Program-made: the position numbers and the translations under genes
Part shown: positions 12,196-20,664 of the stretch, one piece after another
How the letters are laid out: every line of letters starts with the position of its first letter
How positions within the stretch are numbered: the first letter of the stretch is position 1
The notes under the pieces: generated by a model
The model's input: only the letters and a program-made list of their open reading frames with translations
The model's database searches: none
What the model was told of the DNA's origin: nothing
From: Mariniblastus fucicola
Lineage (GTDB): Bacteria; Planctomycetota; Planctomycetia; Pirellulales; Pirellulaceae
DNA length: 64,000 bases
Assembly: GCF_008087665.1 (NCBI RefSeq)
Contig: NZ_CP042912.1
Span: forward strand, 1 to 64,000
Direction of reading: 5' to 3'

Positions 12196-12227
12196 AAGGG
12201 ATGTCACGGAAATGGCATCCCTTTTTT
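12196..12227 (+). terminator. Rho-independent terminator after the repeat protein
   Basis: AAGGGATG at 12196-12203 pairs with CATCCCTT at 12216-12223, and the run of six T at 12222-12227 completes a standard terminator 33 bases past the stop codon. It ends transcription of the large repeat protein before the convergent gene. Confidence 0.8.
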
Positions 12228-12245
12228 CTGACAGCCATTGAGACG

Positions 12246-12557
12246 TCAGTCCTTTTTGGCCTTCTTGAAGTTGATTTTGACGAACTCTGAATAGCCATCG
12301 ACAACGGCCGTACCGTTGTCGATTTCGGCCGCGCGGAGTGCCTTGAGTTCGCTGTTCCTGGTGTCGTACTCGTCGGAAAACTTGTACTTTGGCCGTTTGT
12401 AGCTGCGAATCACGAAGGTTTCCTTGTCGACTTCTTCGCCCTGGCTGTCGACAGTTTTGAAGACTTCGTCCTTGAGGCTATCCATCTCGTCCTCGAGCCT
12501 GGAAACTTCCTGTTTGAGCCATGCGTACAGCTCGATCGGATCGGTTGGGCGTGTCAT
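12246..12557 (-). CDS. Small coiled-coil protein of unknown function
   Basis: 103 aa from the ATG at 12557. An upstream in-frame start would add 58 residues that do not look protein-like, so the internal ATG is preferred. The N-terminal part is a predicted coiled coil (LKQEVSRLEDEMDSLKDEV). It is followed by a basic, aromatic stretch (SYKRPKYKFSDEYDTR) and a lysine-rich end (NFKKAKKD). Cytoplasmic by composition. It is divergent from the SecA-like gene and faces the terminator of the repeat protein. No family recognised. Confidence 0.6.
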   Translation of the reverse strand: MTRPTDPIELYAWLKQEVSRLEDEMDSLKDEVFKTVDSQGEEVDKETFVIRSYKRPKYKFSDEYDTRNSELKALRAAEIDNGTAVVDGYSEFVKINFKKAKKD

Positions 12558-12725
12558 ATCGGGTCTTTCAGAAAATGTGAGGTCTCCAATTCTACACTGA
12601 CAAAGAGTCGAGTGAACCGACGTGGCACCTGCTTTGCCGTCCGGGCAAACGATCTGTGTATGAAAACCTGGCTGCAACGAATACGATACAGCAACCGAAC
12701 AAGTGAATTTCAGGACTAAAGTTCC

Positions 12726-14603
12726 GTGCAAGCCCGACTACTGATCCCCAAAATCAAAAAGCTGTACGACAAGTACATGGAGTACGACGCGGATCAGCTG
12801 AAGAAAGAAACGCTTGATCTGGGTTTCGAATCGCGGACGCACGGAAACATCGAAGCTCTGGTCGCAAGAGGATTTGCTCTGGTCCGCGCCGCTTCGATGC
12901 GGGAACTGCAGATGGCGCACTACGATGTGCAGTTGACCGGGGGATTGGCGATGTGCCGCGGGCACGTTGCCGAAATGAGAACGGGCGAAGGAAAGACTCT
13001 CACAGCAACGCTGCCAATGTTCGTTCGTGCTCTCGCCGGCGAAGGTGCCTTGCTCGCGACCAGCAACGACTACCTGGCCTATCGCGATGCGATGTGGATG
13101 AAGCCAGTCTACAATCTGCTCGGTCTGAGTATCGGCGTGATTCAAACGGAGATGTCACGCGAGCAACGTCGCGAATCCTACAAATGCGACATTACGTACG
13201 GCACGATGAAAGAGTTTGGTTTCGACTTTCTTCGAGACCATGCGGCTCGCCGTGAGCAACAGCAGCGAGATTTCTACTACGGCGGCGCATCCGGTGGAGT
13301 CGCCCAGTCGCCGATGGCGGTATCTGTTCATCGCAAACCTCACTTCATACTGATTGACGAAGCTGACAGTATCCTGATCGATGACGCGAGAACGCCGTTG
13401 ATCATTTCATCAGCCGGCGACGATTCCAGCCAGCAACAGGAGACCAGCCTCTATCAATGGTCGGCTGATTCGGCGCCGAAGTTCGAAGAGGATCTTCACT
13501 ACTGGTATGATCGCGAACGCCGCAAAGTTGACCTGACTCCGGAAGGAACGGCGCTGGTTCGGGAAACCGTGAAGCCACGCGATCTTGCGGGTATTGGGCT
13601 GTTGCAAATGTACGATTTCATCGAGCGAGCGATTCAGGTTTATCGTGACTACAAAACGGATCGAGACTATGTCGTGAGAGACGGTGAGATCGTGATCGTA
13701 GACGAAGCCACGGGTCGGATCTCGGAAGGTCGTCGTTGGAGTCGCGGCATCCATCAGGCGATCGAAGCCAAGGAACACGTCAAGGTTTCGGTCGATACGG
13801 CAACGCATGCCAAGATCACGGTGCAGTCTTTTGTCAGTCGCTTTCCGCACATGGCCGGGATGACAGGGACGGCGTGGACGTCGGTTCGCGAGTTCAAGAA
13901 AATCTACGGCATGGGTGTTTCAGTGATTCCAACGAATCGCAAGCCGCAACGAATAGAGTTGCCGATCAAATACGCACCGACCGAGGAAGAAAAGCTACAG
14001 CAGATTGCTGTCGACGTTAAAGAAATTCACGAACTCGGTCGCCCGATTTTGATTGGTACTCGATCGATCGCCAAATCGGAGATCGTATCGAACGTGCTGC
14101 GACAGATCGGCGTTCAACATGACGTGCTCAATGCCCGGCAGATTGAACGCGAAGCCGAGATCGTCGAAAACGCTGGCCAGAAAAGTCGTGTTACCGTCGC
14201 TACAAACATGGCGGGTCGAGGTACGGATATCAAAATCGATGACGAAGTACGCGAGCTTGGCGGACTTCATGTGATCGGCACCGAGATGCATGAATCGAGT
14301 CGAATCGATCAGCAACTTTTTGGGCGCTGTGGTCGACAGGGAGATCCGGGTTCGGTCCAGCTATATATATGTGCCGAAGACAAACTGTTAGAGTCCGCGT
14401 TCGGGAAACAGAAAGCCGATCGAATTCGCAAGACGGCAAAGATTCGCGGTCGCCGATATTGGATTCGGCTATTTGAAAAAGCACAGAACAAAGTCGAGAG
14501 CCAGCACTATCGCTCTCGCAAAATACTGATGTTCAACGAAAAACAGCTGGCGAAAAGCCAACGAGAAATGGGACTCGACCCAATTCTGGACAATTTTGAA
14601 TAA
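12726..14603 (+). CDS. SecA-like ATPase, short form
   Basis: 625 aa against about 850-950 for a housekeeping SecA. Nucleotide-binding motifs are intact: Walker A MRTGEGKT (about residue 84), DEAD box LIDEADSILIDDARTPLIIS (about 209-228) and the second-domain motif TNMAGRGTDIK. The preprotein cross-linking region is partly present. The protein stops soon after the second nucleotide-binding domain, with no helical wing or C-terminal zinc tail. The start is GTG (12726). Best read as an accessory or paralogous SecA motor rather than the main translocase, but only a genome search for a second full-length secA would settle that. It lies directly upstream of an exported lipoprotein gene; any substrate link is a guess. 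Confidence 0.85.
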   Translation: MQARLLIPKIKKLYDKYMEYDADQLKKETLDLGFESRTHGNIEALVARGFALVRAASMRELQMAHYDVQLTGGLAMCRGHVAEMRTGEGKTLTATLPMFVRALAGEGALLATSNDYLAYRDAMWMKPVYNLLGLSIGVIQTEMSREQRRESYKCDITYGTMKEFGFDFLRDHAARREQQQRDFYYGGASGGVAQSPMAVSVHRKPHFILIDEADSILIDDARTPLIISSAGDDSSQQQETSLYQWSADSAPKFEEDLHYWYDRERRKVDLTPEGTALVRETVKPRDLAGIGLLQMYDFIERAIQVYRDYKTDRDYVVRDGEIVIVDEATGRISEGRRWSRGIHQAIEAKEHVKVSVDTATHAKITVQSFVSRFPHMAGMTGTAWTSVREFKKIYGMGVSVIPTNRKPQRIELPIKYAPTEEEKLQQIAVDVKEIHELGRPILIGTRSIAKSEIVSNVLRQIGVQHDVLNARQIEREAEIVENAGQKSRVTVATNMAGRGTDIKIDDEVRELGGLHVIGTEMHESSRIDQQLFGRCGRQGDPGSVQLYICAEDKLLESAFGKQKADRIRKTAKIRGRRYWIRLFEKAQNKVESQHYRSRKILMFNEKQLAKSQREMGLDPILDNFE

Positions 14604-14739
14604 CTACCGACGCTGGTGACGGTATCATTAGCAGGTAGCGAAACATACAGTTCAGCGCTGACAACAAATCTCGGAAGTCACCGACTTCTGTAACAAAGGA
14701 CATCATACCACCCATCTGAACCGCTTCCTGGCCAAGAAA

Positions 14740-17271
14740 ATGTACTTGTACGATATAACTTTAAAAACGGCGTTGCTGTTATTGATCACGTTGCACGTAG
14801 GATGTAGCAAGCCACCGCCTCCGACACCCCCGCCGTTTGTTGATTTGTCGGATTCGCTAACCGGAGAAGAAAAGCGTATTGCGGAGCTGATCACCAGCGA
14901 AGACTTGCTGTTGGATCTGACGAAAGACCTCCAGTCGATTGCAAGCCAGCTTCAAGGCGATGACGAATCGGTAGATCATTTTGCTACGCTGGACCATCTC
15001 ACAGGTATCGCTGGCAGCCCGTCCTTCCATACCGATCAAAACATGCCTTCTCATGTTCAGGTCGCAAGCCTCAGCGTGGCTCAATTGCCGATTGGAAGTT
15101 CTCCGTGGAGTGCTATCTCCGACATGGGCGTAAAATGGTCGACGTTGAAGTTCGGTGTGCTCGATGCCGAGTTTTCCAATGAGGAACGGACCGAGTTTAC
15201 GCTCGAAACCAAATCGGAAGCTCGTGGCTCAGGCAATGATGAACTTTACGGGCTCAAAGGTCATCAGCAACTGGTTTTTGCCTGGAAGAAAGATAGCTGG
15301 CGATTGTCAGAATGGATTCAGGAAGACTTGAAGTTGATGAAGTCTTCTCATCAACTGTTTCGCGACGTGCTTCCAGATGTGATCTCCGACCCGGAAGCGC
15401 TTGATAAAGCCACCCGCAGCCACAAAGATGAAATCATTATCGACTGGTCGAAGCGGGGTCAAATCAAGCTTCCGCGGATGGACGTCACCAGTTGGGCATG
15501 GATCGGATCGAATCATATTTTCCCATCCGTGTCAGCGGTGGACTACAACACCGACGGCTACGATGACCTGTTCCTGACGTCACGTTGGGGACCGACTCAA
15601 ATGTTGAAGAACAACGGGGACGGGACTTTCGATGATGTGACCGAAGAAGTCGGGCTGAGCGAACCGTACATGGTGAACACAGTGCTGTTCGTCGATCTGG
15701 ACAACGATGGCGACAAAGACGCTTTCATCGGTCGTCCGATGGAGAAAGCCAGGTATATGCGAAACGACGACGGCAAGTTCGTCGATGTCACTGAAAGCCA
15801 CTCGGACCTGGGCGATCAATACTTTGTCAGCAGTATCACGGCCTCAGACGTAAACCGCGACGGTCTGCTGGATCTGTACCTGACCAGTTACGTGCCGCTG
15901 CAAAGTAAAACCGTTCGATTTGAGGATCGCTTTCTGACAGAAGAAGAGCGGGAGCAATACAACCTGCGAGTCGCCACAACTGACTTTTGGGTTGAGATGT
16001 CGGGTGCATCAAACGTGTTGCTGATGAATCGTGGCGGTGGAAAACTCGAACGCGTCCCGTACGACAATTTGCTGTCTCAATGGCGTCGCTCGTTTCAGGC
16101 CACGTGGGCTGACTACGACAACGATGGAGACGACGACCTGTATGTCTGCACCGATTTTGCGCCCAATGCGTTGTTAAGAAACGACACTCCCAAAGGTGCC
16201 GCACAACCGGTGTTTAGTGCTGCCGATGATGTGTTTCCCAAAGACCTGCAGGGATTTTCCATGGGTGGATCGTGGGGAGACTATGACTCTGATGGTGACC
16301 TCGATTTGTACGTATCGAATATGTACTCCAAAGCCGGTCGTAGGATACTTTCCCGGTTGGGAACCGAGGACGGGCGACTGATCGCGTCAGCGGCCGGAAA
16401 CTTTCTGTTCGAGAATGAAGATGGCCGATTCTCTCAGGTCGCCGGTGACGGAAAACAGGCTGTCGATAAAGTTGGCTGGTCGTGGGGAGGTCAATGGTCG
16501 GACTTTGATAACGATGGAGACCTGGATCTTTATGTTCCCAGTGGATATCACACGGCGCCGAAAGAGATTGCCGGTGTTGATACGTGAAGTTGCCTCTGGC
16601 GTACGGTCGTACGCAAAGACATGACTCAAACAGACGGCTTTCGCGAAGCCGAGGTGTGGAAAAAACAAAGGTATACACCGAAGCTAAAAGTAGAAAACAA
16701 GATCGATCCGCTAACGGGCAAAAGGCCGGACTTCAACTTCACCAGCAACTCGCTCAGCGGCAACGAACGCAACCGAATGTTCCTGCAGCATGATCAAGGG
16801 AACTTTAGCGACGTTTCGCTTGTCAGCGGTGCCGACGATACCGCTGACGGACGCTCCTTCGCGTTGCTTGATTTCGATCGCGATGGCTGGACAGATATCG
16901 CCATGATGGGTCTCAACGCGCCCCGATTCCGGCTTTATCGCAACGAAATTGGCGATCTCTATCCGGATCGAAAAGCGTATCGATTCCGCCTGGTCGGAGG
17001 ACTTACCGGTTCCGAAGCTTCGACGGATCAACTCAGTAACCGTGACGCAATCGGTGCAAAGGTTAAAATCACCTTTAGTTCCGGGCGCGTCTACAGCCTC
17101 CACAAACAGGCCGGCGAAGGGTTTGCGAGTCAGAACTCGGAGGTGCTTTCCATTGGTGTCAGGCCGGGCGAAGAAGTTGAAAAACTGGAAGTCAGTTGGC
17201 CGGGTGGAACCAAAACGGAAGTTGGCAAAATCGACATGTCTGGCATCCAGGTCATTCAAGAGATCGATTAA
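14740..17271 (+). CDS. FG-GAP/ASPIC-UnbV lipoprotein, probable selenoprotein (TGA at 16585 read as Sec)
   Basis: One frame of 843 residues interrupted by a single in-frame TGA at 16585-16587 (residue 616). Residues 1-22 form a lipoprotein signal with lipobox LHVGC (Cys 22), followed by a proline-rich spacer. From about residue 265 there are repeated calcium-loop FG-GAP/VCBS motifs (DYNTDGYDDL, DLDNDGDKDA, DVNRDGLLDL, DYDNDGDDDL, DYDSDGDLDL, DFDNDGDLDL), and one more after the TGA (DFDRDGWTDI). The C-terminus is an ASPIC/UnbV domain (SNRDAIGAKVKITFSSGR, VSWPGG). The frame is open and family-like on both sides, and reads AGVDT-U-SCLWRTVV across the stop. A SECIS-like hairpin follows at the right spacing. 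The alternatives are a nonsense mutation or a sequencing error, giving separate pieces of 615 and 216 aa. Extracytoplasmic; the role is unknown, possibly redox through Sec616-Ser-Cys618. Confidence 0.75.
16585..16614 (+). promoter_or_regulatory. Putative bacterial SECIS element after in-frame TGA
   Basis: After TGA (16585-16587) the perfect stem GCGTAC (16599-16604) / GTACGC (16609-16614) closes a GGTC tetraloop at 16605-16608. Seventeen bases separate the TGA from the loop. The bacterial SECIS model wants an apical loop 16-37 bases from the UGA with a G in the first two loop positions, and both hold. Escherichia coli fdhF uses the same GGUC loop. An additional TCT/AGA pairing may extend the lower stem. 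Confidence 0.72.
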
Positions 17272-17322
17272 GCCAAAGAATTTGCTTGCCAGACGCGTCT
17301 TTAAGACGAACAATAACAGACC

Positions 17323-18198
17323 ATGGCAAAAATTCTGATAGTCGAAGATTCGCCCGTCGATCAGCTCTTGATCAAGAGGCTGCTGGTGCGGCCCGATTGG
17401 GTTTCGCAAATCGCCAGCAACGGAAAAGAAGCTCTCGAGCTCATTGGAAAACTCCGTCCGGACATCGTTGTGACCGATCTACAGATGCCGGTGATGGACG
17501 GGCTGGAACTGGTGAAAGCCGTGCGTGAGAACGACGCCGGATTACCGATCGTATTGGTTACCGCCAAGGGTTCTGAGCAAACAGCGGTTGACGCACTTCG
17601 CGATGGAGCAACTTCCTATTCGCCAAAATCAAAACTCAGTACCGATCTTGTTTCCACGATCGAACAGGTTCTGGAAATGTCGCGGCGAATGCGATATTCG
17701 CATGATTCGGAATTCTTTCCCACGCCGAAATCACACGCCGTTGTGCTGAAAAACGATTTGAAACTGATCGGCCCGACGATCGAAAACATGCAATCGCAAC
17801 TTCCGGCCTGGAGCGATCGCGACCGGTTACAGATCGGCATGGCGCTCGATGAAGCACTCGTCAACGCGATGCATCACGGCAATCTGGAAGTCGATTCGAC
17901 CATGCGTGAGGGTGACGAAACGAATTACTACGAGTTGATCCGCGTTCGCCAGGGCAAGCCACCGTGGAACGACCGAAAGGTCCGCGTCGAGTTCGAGTTT
18001 TCCGACCAGCATATTTGCATTCAGGTATCCGACGAAGGCAGCGGCTTCGATCCGGCAACGATTCCCGACCCGCGAACTCCCGAAAATTTGCATCGCGTTT
18101 GTGGACGCGGCCTGTTCTTGATTCGCAACTTTATGGATCAGGTTGCTCACAACGCGACCGGCAATCAGATCACGATGACCAAGCTGCGTGAAAAATAG
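17323..18198 (+). CDS. Response regulator receiver fused to HATPase (anti-sigma-type kinase)
   Basis: 291 aa. The N-terminal receiver domain (residues 1-120) has the acidic pocket (LIVEDS), the phospho-acceptor Asp in VVTDLQMPVMDGL, the switch Thr in VLVTAKG and the conserved Lys in SPKSK. The C-terminal half is an RsbW-like GHKL ATPase, with ALDEALVNAMHHGN (N box) and VSDEGSGFDP (G1 box), then GRGLFLIRNFMD. Such fusions usually control partner-switching modules with anti-anti-sigma STAS proteins. No STAS or PP2C gene is adjacent, so the partner is unknown. It lies 51 bases past the FG-GAP/ASPIC gene and could be co-transcribed with it. Soluble. Confidence 0.87.
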   Translation: MAKILIVEDSPVDQLLIKRLLVRPDWVSQIASNGKEALELIGKLRPDIVVTDLQMPVMDGLELVKAVRENDAGLPIVLVTAKGSEQTAVDALRDGATSYSPKSKLSTDLVSTIEQVLEMSRRMRYSHDSEFFPTPKSHAVVLKNDLKLIGPTIENMQSQLPAWSDRDRLQIGMALDEALVNAMHHGNLEVDSTMREGDETNYYELIRVRQGKPPWNDRKVRVEFEFSDQHICIQVSDEGSGFDPATIPDPRTPENLHRVCGRGLFLIRNFMDQVAHNATGNQITMTKLREK

Positions 18199-18205
18199 CT
18201 GACAG

Positions 18206-19675
18206 CTACAGACCGAAGTACTCGTTCAGAAACGCTTTCCGATCCCCTTCATGTCGCGCGTACTGCACGATCGCCAACAGCTTTTCCTGATCGCGTTTAA
18301 GTTTGTCATCGATGAACGTGGCATCAAACTTGTCATCTGGAAAATCGGAAATTCGTTCCAGCTGCAGCGGTTCGATTGTGCCGCGAAAAACGTCCCAACG
18401 AATTAGCATCGAGAGTGCTGTTTCCAGGCGTCGATCATGTTTTTGGCGATGGTGAAGTTTCTCGCGCAACCACTCCAGTCCAAACGCGTTGCACTGTTCC
18501 AGATCGTTATCCAGAAAGTCAAACACGCGACGATAGAATTCCGCGTCCGGATTGCTCCAACGGATGAACTCCATCTGCGTCGCCAGATCGCGTTGGTCAT
18601 AAAGCAGCAAACACTTCGAAGGCTGACCGTCGCGTCCGGCGCGGCCAATTTCCTGATAGTAGCTCTCCATCGAACCAGGCAAATCCGCGTGTAGCACATA
18701 GCGGATGTCCTCCTTGTCGATTCCCATGCCGAACGCATTGGTGGCCAAAACCAGAAAGTTATCGCCGCCCATAAACTGTTCCTGCAACTGCCGCCGTCGA
18801 TTGCGAGGCAGATCGCCATGATAGATTAGATGGTCCACGCCCTGAGCCAACAGTCGATCGCTGAACTCGACCAGCTTGCGAATCAGCGTGAAGTAAACGA
18901 TGCCGGGCCCGCTAACGGATGATCGCATCTCAACAATCCGATCCAGTTTCATGTCGTCGTCCCAAACTTCGTCGACCTCAAGTGACAGGTTCGGTCGATC
19001 GATGCCTTGATGAAACAGCAGCATCGACGCCGGAGTCTGGTCATCCGCATCTGCACCCCGAACCAGTTCCAGTCCCAACTGCCGCGCGATATCGTTCTGC
19101 ACATCCACCGTCGCGGTTGCCGTCAAAGCGATTGTTGTTGGCGAGCCGAGAGACTTGCGAATGTCGCCGACTCGGGTGTAGTCCGGGCGAAAATCGTGGC
19201 CCCACTGGCTGATGCAATGAGCCTCATCGATCGCCAGAAGCTGAATCGTTCTCTGGTCGAGCACTTCCAGAAATTCTGGCTTTTGAAAACGCTCTGGAGT
19301 CACGTACAGCAAATCCCATTTGCCTTCTGCGATTCCCAGATAACGATGCTCTCGCTGACCGCGCTCCAACGACGAGTTGATAAACGTCGCGGAAACGCCT
19401 TTGCGGACCAAAGAGTCCACCTGGTCTTTCATCAATGCGATCAAAGGAGAAATGACCAGCGTCAAACCTCGCCGCTCTGTTTGCCGACTGGCCAGGGAAA
19501 TCGCAGGTACCTGAAAACAGAGGCTCTTGCCCATTCCCGTCGGCATGATGACCAGGGAGTGTTGGTCGCGCAGCGTTCGTTCGACAATCGCTTCCTGAAA
19601 TCCGCGAAACGAGTCATAGCCAAAAGTGCGTTTCAGGATCTGTTGAGGAGACTGGACTGCGGAATCTTCAGACAA
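18206..19675 (-). CDS. recQ: RecQ-family ATP-dependent DNA helicase, short form
   Basis: 489 aa. A superfamily 2 helicase with Walker A MPTGMGKSLCF, the DEAH box LAIDEAHCISQWGHDFRPDY (RecQ type, including the aromatic-rich loop), SAT-like ALTATAT and motif VI EIGRAGRDG. The start is TTG, as no nearer ATG gives a full N-terminus. The protein ends at NEYFGL, exactly where RecQ proteins continue into the zinc-binding cysteines, and the first zinc Cys appears replaced by Asp (GDRK). Zinc, RQC winged-helix and HRDC parts are therefore missing. It ends 8 bases from the convergent response-regulator gene. DNA repair or recombination is the family role. Confidence 0.88.
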   Translation of the reverse strand: MSEDSAVQSPQQILKRTFGYDSFRGFQEAIVERTLRDQHSLVIMPTGMGKSLCFQVPAISLASRQTERRGLTLVISPLIALMKDQVDSLVRKGVSATFINSSLERGQREHRYLGIAEGKWDLLYVTPERFQKPEFLEVLDQRTIQLLAIDEAHCISQWGHDFRPDYTRVGDIRKSLGSPTTIALTATATVDVQNDIARQLGLELVRGADADDQTPASMLLFHQGIDRPNLSLEVDEVWDDDMKLDRIVEMRSSVSGPGIVYFTLIRKLVEFSDRLLAQGVDHLIYHGDLPRNRRRQLQEQFMGGDNFLVLATNAFGMGIDKEDIRYVLHADLPGSMESYYQEIGRAGRDGQPSKCLLLYDQRDLATQMEFIRWSNPDAEFYRRVFDFLDNDLEQCNAFGLEWLREKLHHRQKHDRRLETALSMLIRWDVFRGTIEPLQLERISDFPDDKFDATFIDDKLKRDQEKLLAIVQYARHEGDRKAFLNEYFGL

Positions 19676-19857
19676 AGTTTACTTTCAAAAACGGGGCCTT
19701 GGGCCGTTGAACGTCCGGTGCTAGCATCCAAATGGCCCACGTTACCATTTTGCCTATCCAGACACCGTAGTTTACATACAATTTCCGGTGGCTCGGAAGC
19801 CAATGGAATCATCATGACTACTGCAGCAGTGAGCATCGTCACTGAAAGGACTCGTCA

Positions 19858-20469
19858 ATGACTCGCAGCAACTATCGCTTCATTTGCATCGCTCTGTTCA
19901 CTTTCGCCCTCGTCGTATCCACGTCGGTGAGCACAGGGCAGTCGCAGGAAACAGCGAAACCATTCGAAGCCAGATTTTGGCAGTTCTTGATGGGTAACAA
20001 CTACAAGAACTGGGCTCCGGCTCCTGGTCAGGATGGTGACTTTTACAGTGGACAGGTGCCGCACGGTGCCCTGCTGAAAATGTACATCAATCGAGCTGCA
20101 GCCAGCGATGTCGATGGGCTCAGAATTGGCAGCGTGGTAGTCCTTGAGAACTATCGATCGGATCGATCACTCAAAACTATTTCAGTCATGTATCGAACCG
20201 AAGGCTTCAATCCATCGGCCAACGATTGGTACTGGGTCGAATACAATCCAGACGGCACCGTTGTCAAAGAAAGCTCTACCGGACAGCCACAGGGCCAATC
20301 GGGAACTGCGATGCTTGTTTCGTCGAAATCGACCAAGCTGCTGGGCAAGTCCAGTCGTTGCATTTCCTGCCACGATCAAGCTGAAGGGTCCGATTTTGCT
20401 TTCTTCAACGATCGTGAAGATTCCAGCGTCGCAGGCAGCCAAAAAGCCGAAACCCTTTCGCTACGTTAA
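19858..20469 (+). CDS. Cytochrome P460-like c-type haem protein
   Basis: 203 aa. A signal peptide (RFICIALFTFALVVSTSVS, cleavage near TGQSQ) directs export. The body matches the cytochrome P460 fold (FWQFLMGNNYKNWAPAPG, then PHGALLKMYIN, then YWVEYNPDG). A single haem-attachment motif CISCH is near the C-terminus. P460 proteins carry one c-haem that may be cross-linked to a lysine and act in oxidation of nitrogen compounds or other redox stress responses. Here the substrate is unknown. A good Shine-Dalgarno sequence (GAAAGGA) precedes the ATG. A protein kinase gene follows about 195 bases later on the same strand. Confidence 0.78.
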   Translation: MTRSNYRFICIALFTFALVVSTSVSTGQSQETAKPFEARFWQFLMGNNYKNWAPAPGQDGDFYSGQVPHGALLKMYINRAAASDVDGLRIGSVVVLENYRSDRSLKTISVMYRTEGFNPSANDWYWVEYNPDGTVVKESSTGQPQGQSGTAMLVSSKSTKLLGKSSRCISCHDQAEGSDFAFFNDREDSSVAGSQKAETLSLR

Positions 20470-20664
20470 GCTCGCTGCGACAGAACGGGGTGAGAAACAG
20501 GACAAAGCCGTGCCAGGATCACAACTGGTGGTTAACGTTCTTCGGTATGCCCCGACGTGGCTGTTTGCTTTGTCAGATGTCCGACAATGGACTATCTTGG
20601 AAGGGACCGCCCCGGTACAGCAATCGAGTTGTGACGGCGAACCCAATTCCATCTGAAGCGTTCC

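Noticed and set aside
16585-16620. Two separate genes or a pseudogene in the FG-GAP/ASPIC region
   Set aside because: Both halves share the same frame with only one stop between them, and the downstream part is intact and family-like. The hairpin favours Sec recoding, although a nonsense mutation is kept as the alternative.
20144-20656. Frameshifted extension of the P460-like gene
   Set aside because: The P460 frame ends with a normal TAA after the haem motif, and the overlapping frame has no family features.
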